Origin: Kiloniella sp.
GTDB taxonomy: Bacteria > Pseudomonadota > Alphaproteobacteria > UBA7985
Direction of reading: 5' to 3'
DNA length: 64,000 nucleotides
NCBI GenBank assembly: GCA_002690455.1
Contig: NZET01000028.1
Span: forward strand, 16,080-80,079
The notes below the pieces were generated by a model. The model saw only the letters and a list, made by a program, of their open reading frames with translations, did no database searches and was not told the DNA's origin. This document shows, in pieces, positions 46,717 to 54,779 of this stretch (position 1 is the first letter of the stretch; the number at the start of each line of letters is the position of its first letter). The translations under genes were made by a program, and so were the position numbers.

Positions 46717-47810
46717 TCCGTCTCGTCCCCCGGTCGCACTTCGGCGTGTGGTCTACCGTATTTCCGCTACTGATCGCGCTGGGGCTGACCGTGGTTGTGG
46801 GTTTCGTCGTATTGCTTGCTATGTCGGAACAGCCACTCTCGGATATCTGGACGCTGCTGACCTATCCCTGGCAAGCACGGACAGCATCGGTGCAGTGGGG
46901 CTTCGTGCTGCAGAAGACATCTTACCTCGCTGTGATCGCCGTTGGGCTATCGATCGGCTTCCGCGCCAACGTATGGAACATTGGCGCCGAAGGGCAATTT
47001 GCCTTCGGCTCGATTGCAGCCTTTGCCGGTTACCTGTTATGCGGGATGCCGGATACGGTCTGGTTTTTGCCGGTTATGCTCGCATTTGGCGTTGCAGGCG
47101 GTGTGCTGTGGGCACTGATCCCCGCGGCGCTTCGAGTCATTGCCAACACCAACGAGTTGCTGACCTCGCTCATGCTGGTTTACGTCGCGGCCAACGTACT
47201 CAACTACGTCACCACAGGCCCGTGGAAGGGCGACCCCAAGGCTGGTCAGGCTGAAAGCGACCCGATCCACCAGAGCCTGCAGATTGTTTCCATTATTGAG
47301 CGTACAGACCTGCACTGGGGCGTGGTGATCAGCGGTGGTGCCATTGTCGCATTGGCCCTCGTGGTGCTGTTCACCATCTTCGGCTACAGCCTGCGCGTGG
47401 CGCAAAACACCCCGCGCGCGCAGCGATTTGCCGGCTTCTCACCGAATATGACAATCTGGCTGTCATTTATCATCTCTGGAGCTATGGCAGGCCTTGCCGG
47501 TGCGATTTACCTCAGCGCAGAAACCGGTAAGCTGATCCAGTCAGAGAACTACCTCAATGGCCTCGGCTTTACTGCAATCGTGATCGCCTTCCTCGGTCGA
47601 CTACATCCATTTGGGATCGTGGCCGCTGCTTTCCTGATCTCCTACGTCAACGTCGGTGCAACCTACGTTCAGTCGGCCAGCGGTGTCGACGATGCTGTTG
47701 CTGATCTGGTGCAGGTAACGGCCCTGTTCGCCGTACTCGGGACAGCCTTCCTGAGCCGCTATAGGGTTGTTTTCGGCGCACAGGCTATTCTTGGCGAAAG
47801 GACCGCTTAA
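46713..47810 (+). CDS. ABC transporter permease, BMP/nucleoside type (first)
   Basis: A 365-residue inner-membrane subunit of the BPD_transp_2 family. Marks include the VLQKTSYLAVIAVGLSIGFRANVWNIGAEGQF region (quoted in part), ANTNELLTSLMLVYVAANVL and SGAMAGLAGAIYLSAETG. The start at 46713 overlaps the ATPase stop in ATGA; a longer frame from 46629 would overlap the ATPase by 88 bases with Arg/Gly-rich residues and is rejected. Its stop shares a base with the next permease start (TAATG). Confidence 0.93.
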   Translation: MIRLVPRSHFGVWSTVFPLLIALGLTVVVGFVVLLAMSEQPLSDIWTLLTYPWQARTASVQWGFVLQKTSYLAVIAVGLSIGFRANVWNIGAEGQFAFGSIAAFAGYLLCGMPDTVWFLPVMLAFGVAGGVLWALIPAALRVIANTNELLTSLMLVYVAANVLNYVTTGPWKGDPKAGQAESDPIHQSLQIVSIIERTDLHWGVVISGGAIVALALVVLFTIFGYSLRVAQNTPRAQRFAGFSPNMTIWLSFIISGAMAGLAGAIYLSAETGKLIQSENYLNGLGFTAIVIAFLGRLHPFGIVAAAFLISYVNVGATYVQSASGVDDAVADLVQVTALFAVLGTAFLSRYRVVFGAQAILGERTA

Positions 47811-48826
47811 TGAGCCTGTTGATTATCCAGATCCTCGCAGCCTCTATGCTGCTGGCCACGCCGCTGCTGCTGGCTGCCATCGGTGAGCTGGTGGTGGAGA
47901 AATCCGGAGTCATCAACCTCGGGGTGGAGGGCATGATGCTGATCGGTGGTCTGGCTGGTTTCATCGCTCTGTATCAGCTGCAGACCTCGATCTGTACGCT
48001 CGAGTTGGACGGCGTTTGCTTCGCCTCTGATAATTCTGTCAACCAGTTGCAGTATATCGGGGCACTCCTGATTGCAGCGCTGGTGGGAGCGGCGACTGCA
48101 GCAGTCTTCGGGTTCCTGACACAGCACTTCCGCGCCAACCACATTGCCGCTGGGCTGGGTCTGACAGTCCTTGGCGCCGGCCTTTCCAACTCGCTGGGTG
48201 GCAACTTCTTCGGCGTGGACTACACCGCTGCAATCGTCGCGAAAGTCCCCGCCCTGTTCCCCGCTAGCTGGACTGCCGTGCCGGTGTTGGGACCGTTGGT
48301 GTTCGGACAAAACCTGCTGGTGCCATTTTCTTTTGTCATGCTGGTAGCGGTCTGGTTTTTCCTCAGCCACACCCGCGCCGGGCTGGTCGTCCGCGCTGTG
48401 GGCGAAAATCATCATTCGGCCTATGCGCTCGGCTATCCCGTGATCCTTGTTCGGATGCTGACGATCATGTTCGGCGGCGCCATGGCCGGCCTCGCCGGCG
48501 CCTTCATCGTCATCGCCCAGATTGCGCCAAAATGGACCGAAGGGATCACCGTCGGCAAGGGCTGGCTCGCCCTTGCACTGATTCTGTTTGCGACTTGGCG
48601 ACCGGGCCGCGTGCTCCTTGGTGCCTACATTTTCGGCATCGTGCTCGCTTTGGAGCCGAGATTGAAGGCAATCTTTTCGAACATGTCGCTCGAACTATCC
48701 TATTTCTTGACGGCCCTGCCCTATATCGTGCCGGTAGTGGTGCTCGTCCTGATCTCCCGCAACCCGGTGATGATCCGACGGAATGCCCCGGCCAGCCTTG
48801 GGCAGGCCTTCGAACCCAGATCCTAA
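47810..48826 (+). CDS. ABC transporter permease, BMP/nucleoside type (second)
   Basis: A 338-residue inner-membrane subunit, the second half of the translocation pore. Characteristic are the N-terminal LLLAAIGELVVEKSGVINLG and VEGMMLIGGLAGF, then FRANHIAAGLGLTVLGAGLS and GGAMAGLAGAFIVIAQIAP. These match the YufQ/NupC-type permeases that pair with BMP-family binding proteins. The start follows the previous stop in TAATG; 57 bases separate it from the binding-protein gene. Confidence 0.93.
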   Translation: MSLLIIQILAASMLLATPLLLAAIGELVVEKSGVINLGVEGMMLIGGLAGFIALYQLQTSICTLELDGVCFASDNSVNQLQYIGALLIAALVGAATAAVFGFLTQHFRANHIAAGLGLTVLGAGLSNSLGGNFFGVDYTAAIVAKVPALFPASWTAVPVLGPLVFGQNLLVPFSFVMLVAVWFFLSHTRAGLVVRAVGENHHSAYALGYPVILVRMLTIMFGGAMAGLAGAFIVIAQIAPKWTEGITVGKGWLALALILFATWRPGRVLLGAYIFGIVLALEPRLKAIFSNMSLELSYFLTALPYIVPVVVLVLISRNPVMIRRNAPASLGQAFEPRS

Positions 48827-48883
48827 GGGGGGACTGCACGTGTCCTCCCTTCCGCACGTTGAGACCAATATAGGAGAAACTCA

Positions 48884-49981
48884 ATGAACCGTGCTCTTAC
48901 GACCCTTCTGGCGTCTGCGCTGACTTTCGGTGCTGTCGTCGCAACCCCTGCTCAAGCCGAGACCAAAGTCGGCTTCATTTACGTAGGCCCTCCCGGTGAC
49001 CTCGGCTGGACCTACCGCCACGACATCGGCCGTCAGGCCGTCGAAGCCCTGGACGGCTTCACCACGACCGCGCTGGAGAACGTGCCAGAAGGTCCTGAGG
49101 CTGTTGAAGCCATCACCCAGCTGGCTGAAACCGGCCACGACCTGATCTTCACCACCTCCTTCGGTTTCATGGACGCGACCAATGAGGTTGCCGGCAACTA
49201 CCCGGACGTTAAGTTCGAGCACGCGACCGGCTACATCCGAGCCCACGAAAACGTCTCGACCTACAGTGGCCGCTTCTACGAAGGTCGCGTGGTACAGGGT
49301 TACATCGCCGCTAACGTGACCAAGACCAACAAGATCGGTTACATCGCGTCGTTCCCAATCCCGGAAGTAATCCGTGGCATTAACGCCTTCATGCTCGAAG
49401 CCAAGAAGCACAACCCCGACGTCGAGGTTGAAATCGTCTGGGTCTTCACTTGGTTCGACCCGGCGAAAGAAGCCGCAGCAGCTCAGGCGCTGATCGACAA
49501 CGGTGCTGACATCATCGCTGCACACACCGACTCTCCAGCACCGATGCAGGTTGCCGAAGCCGCTGGTGTGAACGCCTACGGTCAGGCATCCAACATGTCC
49601 CGCTTTGGCGAGACCGCTCACCTGGTTTCCACCGTGGACGACTGGGACAGCTACTACGTTGAGCGCGCTCTAGCCGTCGCCAACGGCACCTGGGAATCCC
49701 AGGATAGCTGGTGGGGCTTCACCAAGGACGGCATGGGCGGCGAAGTCGGTATGGTTCACCTGGCCGATTATGACAACATGCCTGGCGACGTAATGGCAGA
49801 AGCTAAGGCGATCGAAGCCGCTCTGGCAGCGGGTGATCGGCATTCCTTCCCGTGCCCGATCTACATGCAGGACGGGGCGCTGGCTGAAGACTGTGCGAAC
49901 GGAGAAACACACCTGACCGATGGCACTCTGCTCGGCATGAACTGGTATATCCAGGGCATCGACGGCACCATTCCCCAGTAG
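48884..49981 (+). CDS. BMP-family substrate-binding protein of the ABC transporter
   Basis: Periplasmic binding protein of 365 residues with a Sec signal peptide (residues 1-25, cleavage after AQA). There is no lipobox cysteine, so it is probably soluble. Family features are KVGFIYVGPPGDLGWTYRHD, FTTSFGFMDATNEVAGNYPD, GYIASFPIPEVIRGINAF and ADIIAAHTDSPAPMQVAEAAG. BMP proteins bind purine nucleosides or related compounds; the exact ligand is not readable. GGAG lies seven bases before the ATG and a strong terminator follows. Its more separate position and good ribosome binding site fit the usual excess of binding protein over membrane parts. Confidence 0.93.
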   Translation: MNRALTTLLASALTFGAVVATPAQAETKVGFIYVGPPGDLGWTYRHDIGRQAVEALDGFTTTALENVPEGPEAVEAITQLAETGHDLIFTTSFGFMDATNEVAGNYPDVKFEHATGYIRAHENVSTYSGRFYEGRVVQGYIAANVTKTNKIGYIASFPIPEVIRGINAFMLEAKKHNPDVEVEIVWVFTWFDPAKEAAAAQALIDNGADIIAAHTDSPAPMQVAEAAGVNAYGQASNMSRFGETAHLVSTVDDWDSYYVERALAVANGTWESQDSWWGFTKDGMGGEVGMVHLADYDNMPGDVMAEAKAIEAALAAGDRHSFPCPIYMQDGALAEDCANGETHLTDGTLLGMNWYIQGIDGTIPQ

Positions 49982-50008
49982 GCTCTGACCGACTGAGACT
50001 TAATCAAG

Positions 50009-50039
50009 AGCCCCGGCGGTATCACCGTCGGGGCTTTTT
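50009..50039 (+). terminator. Intrinsic terminator of the ABC operon
   Basis: AGCCCCGGCGGT (50009-50020) pairs with ACCGTCGGGGCT (50024-50035) over twelve positions with one G-U pair and a three-base loop, followed by TTTTT. It lies 27 bases after the binding-protein stop. Confidence 0.95.
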
Positions 50040-50148
50040 GTCGCTGGCTTCGCGGAGGGAGCAGCAACGTCGCATCAGGCTGGACGGAGTTGAGCAGAAA
50101 GGCTTTGAATAGCACTAATTTCTGATTTGAAAGCGGGGAAATAAGCGC

Positions 50149-52569
50149 GTGAAAACCTCTGCAAAAGTTGTCGTTATCGGCGGTGGTGTCGTCGGATGTT
50201 CAGTCCTCTACCACCTGACCAAAATGGGCTGGACCGACATCATGCTGATCGAGCGGGACGAGCTGACATCGGGCTCGACTTGGCACGCAGCAGGCGGCTT
50301 CCATACCCTTAACGCCGATACCAACATGGCGGCGCTGCAAGGCTATACAATCCGGCTCTATAAGGAACTGGAGGAAATCACCGGGATGAGCTGCGGCCTG
50401 CACCACGTCGGTGGTGTGACGCTCGCCGGAACCCCTGACCGACTGGACTTTCTAAAGGCTGAGCGTGCCAAGCACCGGTATATGGGGCTGGAAACGGAGA
50501 TCATCGGCCCGGATGAGATCAAAGCGCTTTCGCCCATCACAAATACCGAAGGGGTACTGGCCGCCCTCTATGACCCGCTGGATGGTCACCTGGACCCCTC
50601 AGGCACCACGCACGCCTACGCTAAAGCCGCACGCATGGCTGGAGCGGAGATCGAGCTACGCTGCCCGGTACTCGCTACCACCCCGCGTCCGGATGGTAGC
50701 TGGGACGTGGTCACGGAAAAGGGTACGATCCATGCTGAGCACGTGGTCAATGCTGCCGGTCTTTGGGCACGTGAAGTCGGGGCGTTGGCCGGACTCTATC
50801 TGCCCCTACACCCAATGGAGCATCAATACCTGATCACCGAAGAGCTGGCCGAAGTCTACGAGCGCGGTGAAGAGTTGCCTCATGTCATGGACCCCGAGGG
50901 CGAAAGCTACCTCCGTCAGGAAGGCCGTGGTTTGTGTATAGGCTTTTACGAGCAGCGCTGCGACCCTTGGGCCGTAGACGGCACGCCACTGAATTTTGGT
51001 CACGAGCTGCTCGATAACCGGTTGGACCGGATCAGTGATTCGGTCGAATTCGCCTACCGCCGCTTTCCGGTACTGGCGCGGGCCGGTGTCAAAACAGTAA
51101 TCAATGGCCCCTTCACCTTTGCCCCGGATGGCAACCCGTTGGTCGGCCCGGTTCCGGGACTGAAGAACTACTGGACCGCCGTCGCCGTCATGGCGGGCTT
51201 CAGCCAAGGCGGTGGGGTTGGGCTCAGCCTTGCCGAATGGATGGTCGAGGGCGAACCCAGCCGTGATGTCTTTGCCATGGACGTTGCGCGTTTTGGCGAC
51301 TGGATCACCCCAGGCTACACGCGGGAGAAAGTGCGAGAGAACTACCAACGTCGCTTCTCGGTCGGATATCCGAACGAAGAGCTACCCGTGATGCGCCCCT
51401 TCCAGACAACGCCAGCCTACCAAATCTGGGACGGACAGGGTGCGGTGTTCGGCGCACACTACGGCATGGAGGCGGTCAACTATTTCGCGCTGCCTGGAGA
51501 ACCGCGTTGGGAAACGCCGTCCTTCCGGCGCTCGAACGCCTTTGAAGCAACAGCACAAGAATGTCGTGCGGTGCGCGAAGCCGTCGGCATCAACGAGATC
51601 CACAATTTCGGTAAGTATCTGGTCGAAGGGCCGGATTCCCGCGCTTGGCTCGATTGGATTATGGCAGGGCGCATTCCAAACGTGGGACGGCTGTCCCTGA
51701 CGCCCATGCTCAGCCCCTCGGCGCGGTTGATCGGGGACTTTACCGTCACAGCCCTGGCGGAAGACCGTTTCCAGTTAACAGCCTCCTATGGCTCGCAAGC
51801 GTTCCACATGCGTTGGTTCGAGCAGCATCTGGAGGGCTATGACCTTCAGATCGAGAACATTTCGACCCGGCGCATCGGCTTCCAGATTGCGGGACCAAAG
51901 GCGCGGGACGTGCTGGCCGCCTGCACCCGGGCGGACGTCTCGGCGCAAGCATTGGCATTTATGGATGCACGCACCATTGATGTTGGCCCCTATCAGGCGC
52001 TGGTGCAGCGGGTCAGCTATACTGGTGATTTGGGCTACGAGATTTACGTCAACGCCGACGAGCAGTTCGGGCTTTATCAGGTACTGGCCGAGGCTGGAGC
52101 CGCGCACGGCATGCGCCCTTTTGGCATGCGGGCGATGATGAGCCTGCGGCTGGAGAAATTTTTTGGCTCTTGGCAGCGGGAATTCCGCCCTGATTTCCGC
52201 CCGGCAGAAACGGGCATGGACCGCTTTGTGTCATACAATAAGCCCGTCGACTTTATCGGCAAGGCCGCCGCCGCCGCCGAAAAGGCAGCGGGGCCGGAGC
52301 GGACGCTGTGCGCATTTGCCGTAGACGCGGTGGATGCTGACGTGGTCGCCGACGAGCCGATCTTTGACGGCGACACCGTGATCGGCTTCGTTACATCGGG
52401 CGGCTATGCGCACTACAGTCAGCAATCAGTCGCCTTGGGGTTTGTGCCAACGCCACGCGCCGTTGACGGTGCTGAGTTTGCTATTGAGATCCTTGGCGAG
52501 CGTCGCCCGGCGCGGATTATTACTACGCCACTGGTGGACCCCGACGGCGCGCGGATGCGCCGAGGCTAA
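50149..52569 (+). CDS. FAD-dependent dimethylglycine/sarcosine dehydrogenase-like protein
   Basis: An 806-residue fusion. The N-terminal FAD-dependent DAO domain (about residues 5-385) has VVVIGGGVVGCSVLYHL and SGSTWHAAGGFHT, where the His near residue 46 corresponds to the covalent FAD site of dimethylglycine dehydrogenase. After a linker (FAO_M-like, about 390-445) comes a C-terminal GcvT/aminomethyltransferase domain (about 450-800) that binds tetrahydrofolate, with FGKYLVEGPDSRAWLDWIM, RVSYTGDLGYEIYV and VTSGGYAHYSQQSVALGFV. The expected reaction is N-demethylation with transfer of formaldehyde to folate. Start is GTG 50149 with GGGGA upstream. It follows the ABC operon after a terminator, so co-regulation with it is not shown. 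Confidence 0.9.
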   Translation: MKTSAKVVVIGGGVVGCSVLYHLTKMGWTDIMLIERDELTSGSTWHAAGGFHTLNADTNMAALQGYTIRLYKELEEITGMSCGLHHVGGVTLAGTPDRLDFLKAERAKHRYMGLETEIIGPDEIKALSPITNTEGVLAALYDPLDGHLDPSGTTHAYAKAARMAGAEIELRCPVLATTPRPDGSWDVVTEKGTIHAEHVVNAAGLWAREVGALAGLYLPLHPMEHQYLITEELAEVYERGEELPHVMDPEGESYLRQEGRGLCIGFYEQRCDPWAVDGTPLNFGHELLDNRLDRISDSVEFAYRRFPVLARAGVKTVINGPFTFAPDGNPLVGPVPGLKNYWTAVAVMAGFSQGGGVGLSLAEWMVEGEPSRDVFAMDVARFGDWITPGYTREKVRENYQRRFSVGYPNEELPVMRPFQTTPAYQIWDGQGAVFGAHYGMEAVNYFALPGEPRWETPSFRRSNAFEATAQECRAVREAVGINEIHNFGKYLVEGPDSRAWLDWIMAGRIPNVGRLSLTPMLSPSARLIGDFTVTALAEDRFQLTASYGSQAFHMRWFEQHLEGYDLQIENISTRRIGFQIAGPKARDVLAACTRADVSAQALAFMDARTIDVGPYQALVQRVSYTGDLGYEIYVNADEQFGLYQVLAEAGAAHGMRPFGMRAMMSLRLEKFFGSWQREFRPDFRPAETGMDRFVSYNKPVDFIGKAAAAAEKAAGPERTLCAFAVDAVDADVVADEPIFDGDTVIGFVTSGGYAHYSQQSVALGFVPTPRAVDGAEFAIEILGERRPARIITTPLVDPDGARMRRG

Positions 52570-52594
52570 TCGGTACCTTGCACCATCAGCGGGG

Positions 52595-53548
52595 TTATTC
52601 CACTAACGGCGAGGTATCATCTCGGTTGAGGAAGGCTTCGAGCAGCGTCACTACCTCAGCCCGCCTGCTGTGATGGATCAGGTGCCCGGCACCTTCGAAC
52701 TCGTGCAACTGGCTCTCAGGCAGCAAGGCTGCTAGCGGCCGGGCGGCGAAGGTGGTGTCAACCGGGTCTTCGGTCCCAATGAGAATCATCAGCGGGACCG
52801 AGAGCCCGGCATAGTCGCTTTCCATGGCGGCCAGGTCACGGGTCAGCACCAGCCGGCTGCGGGCATTGGCACAGAAAACATCGGGCGCGAGCAGTCGCCT
52901 GATTTCCGCTTCTGCAACATAACCCTCTGGCATCGGATCGGGAGCGAAGGTCTCGCGCGCACCGGCGTCCATCAGCAAGCTGCCAACAACAGGGACGATG
53001 AAGCGGCAAAACAACCCGCCAAAGACCGTATGCTCTGAGGCACGATAGGCCCACCAGTGGTCTTCAGCCCAAGAGAAGGTCGGCGTGGACATCAACACCA
53101 GTCCATCCAAGCGGTCAGGGTGTGACAGTCCCATAGACAGCGCGACCGATCCGCCCAGCGAATGGCCGATAACAGTCGCGGAAGTCAGGCCCAGCTCCGT
53201 CATCAGGCGGACCAGCAAGTTGGCCTGTGGCTCAAGATGAATTAGCTCAGGATCGCGCATGCTCGACCACCCCTGCCCGGGGCGATCAACGGCGATCACG
53301 CGGAACCCTGCTTCCCGCAGCGGCCCAGCAATACTGATCTCCATGTCTGTCGCATGCGCAGTAGCAGCGTGGAGCAGTAATACAGCGGGGCCCTCGCCCG
53401 CATCAATGATGCGCAGGCTCTCGCCTTCAACGTCCACCATCTCGCCAACGCTCATTCGCGGCAGGTTGGCAACGAGAACCAGCGCCACAGCGACTTCGGC
53501 TGTGATAAGTGTGATTAGACCGATCAATAGCCACCGTACGATCCGCAT
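52595..53548 (-). CDS. Membrane-anchored alpha/beta hydrolase
   Basis: This 317-residue hydrolase has an uncleaved-looking N-terminal membrane segment (about residues 5-27, WLLIGLITLITAEVAVALVL) and a complete alpha/beta fold. VLLLHAATAHATDME gives the oxyanion loop and VIGHSLGGSVALSMG the nucleophile Ser (about 130); Asp within GTEDPVD and His in GAGHLIHHSRR complete the triad. Substrate unknown. The catalytic domain should face the periplasm. Divergent from the small flavoprotein gene (135 bases between starts), convergent with the dehydrogenase. Confidence 0.87.
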   Translation of the reverse strand: MRIVRWLLIGLITLITAEVAVALVLVANLPRMSVGEMVDVEGESLRIIDAGEGPAVLLLHAATAHATDMEISIAGPLREAGFRVIAVDRPGQGWSSMRDPELIHLEPQANLLVRLMTELGLTSATVIGHSLGGSVALSMGLSHPDRLDGLVLMSTPTFSWAEDHWWAYRASEHTVFGGLFCRFIVPVVGSLLMDAGARETFAPDPMPEGYVAEAEIRRLLAPDVFCANARSRLVLTRDLAAMESDYAGLSVPLMILIGTEDPVDTTFAARPLAALLPESQLHEFEGAGHLIHHSRRAEVVTLLEAFLNRDDTSPLVE

Positions 53549-53683
53549 TTTGCGTCCTTCCCCCTTGGGAACTCCTGGCTTAAGCTGGTTCGTCTCAGGC
53601 GCAGGAACACTCTTTGCCGCCGACTCGACCGATCGAACCGCCGGTTAACCTCCAGGTTCAGGCAGCGAAGGGACTCAACAGAC

Positions 53684-54151
53684 GTGAGCACCAAGCACCT
53701 GCTGTTTCTGGCGCACGCGCCATCGCCTAACACAAGGCGGCTTCGCGATGCGGCAGTCGATGCGCTGGGCGACCCCATGTTCAGCGACCTGCGCCTTAGC
53801 GTGCTGGCACCACAAGATGCAACGGCGACCGATGCACTGGCTGCCGACGGCTTGTTGCTGCTGACGACTGAAAACATTGGCTACATGGCGGGGCTGACGA
53901 AAGACTTCTTTGACCGATCCTACGACGATCTGCTGGGGCAGAAGCCGGGCCTACCGGTGGCAACACTCATTCGGGCAGGGCTGGATGGAACGGCCACCAA
54001 ACGCGGTCTGGAAGCAATTTACAGCGCACAAGGCTGGCGGCCGATCAGCGCTCTCACCCTCCTGCACGGCACGTGGGATGAAGGTTTTGTGTCGCAGACA
54101 GTGGAGACGGCACAGACCCTTGCAGCAGGGCTTGATGCCGGCATTTTCTGA
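53684..54151 (+). CDS. Flavodoxin-like NAD(P)H-dependent FMN reductase
   Basis: A 155-residue protein with a GTG start at 53684. The first strand and phosphate loop LLFLAHAPSPNTRRLRDAAV and the second cluster GLLLLTTENIGYMAGLTKDFFDRSYDDLL match flavodoxin-like/FMN reductase proteins in which a TPEY- or TENI-type loop contacts the flavin ring. Likely a cytoplasmic flavin or quinone reductase; substrate unknown. Ends 30 bases before the 3' end of the oppositely oriented tRNA-Leu gene. Confidence 0.8.
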   Translation: MSTKHLLFLAHAPSPNTRRLRDAAVDALGDPMFSDLRLSVLAPQDATATDALAADGLLLLTTENIGYMAGLTKDFFDRSYDDLLGQKPGLPVATLIRAGLDGTATKRGLEAIYSAQGWRPISALTLLHGTWDEGFVSQTVETAQTLAAGLDAGIF

Positions 54152-54181
54152 GCGGTGGTCGCGGCGCTCAATACGCAAAGT

Positions 54182-54267
54182 TGGTAGCCCCTGCCGGACT
54201 CGAACCGGCACTTCCAAAGGAAAACGGATTTTAAGTCCGCAGCGTCTACCAATTCCGCCAAGGGGCC
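54182..54267 (-). tRNA. tRNA-Leu (anticodon UAA)
   Basis: The minus strand folds as a class II tRNA of 86 bases including an encoded CCA. Acceptor GGCCCCT pairs with AGGGGCT (first pair G-U), followed by discriminator A and CCA. The D-arm is GCGGAATTGGTAGACGC, the anticodon loop CTTAAAA gives anticodon UAA, and a long variable arm and T-arm GCCGGTTCGAGTCCGGC follow. It decodes UUA and possibly UUG leucine codons, which are rare in this GC-rich sequence. Confidence 0.96.
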
Positions 54268-54779
54268 CGGAAACCGGCCCGCGCACTAAACCGATCACAG
54301 CCCTTCAACGCAATGGTGTTGCGCCCGAATTTTTGCAAATTTTTGCTCCTTGTGACACCGATCGTGAGGTGCAAAATACAAACGCATATTGTGAAACCGA
54401 TTCGCTGGAATGCGCGCATAAGATGTAGTTCGTACTGGCGAAGTTCTCTGTGTTATGCCCGTTTCGGCACGTTCCACAACCTTATCCACCGGTTTATCCC
54501 GAATCTTTTGAAATCCCGGGGAGCGCGGCCTAAGCATGGCATGATTTGAAATAGCGGGATTTGTACTGCACGGCCTATATTGGTTGCGCGGGTTGTCAGT
54601 TCGCTGAGAATTGTTCAGGTGATTTTCTAGAAAGTCACACAATGGGCGCAGTTCCCGCGTGTTTTTGCCTTGGAAGCTTCGGAGATCGTACTGGTGGAAA
54701 TTTATTTCCGCCAAAAAGGCATCACCGGAACGGACAAGGTGATTGTGATAAGTGATATTCAGGGGTTGGGAGAGTGGCA
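54268..54779. other. Non-coding region before the surface-protein operon
   Basis: About 510 bases, AT-richer than the surroundings, with no credible gene; short frames on both strands have no recognisable protein features. It should hold the tRNA-Leu promoter (minus) near its left end and the promoter of the surface-protein operon (plus) further right, but I cannot pick a clear -35/-10 pair. TTATCCACC at 54482-54490 resembles a DnaA box with one mismatch. The long leader suggests regulated expression of the downstream gene. Confidence 0.5.

Noticed and set aside
54482..54500. Two DnaA-box-like 9-mers suggesting a replication origin
   Set aside because: Only one near match (TTATCCACC) and one poor one; no dnaA, parAB, gidA or hemE genes nearby and no AT-rich unwinding repeats.
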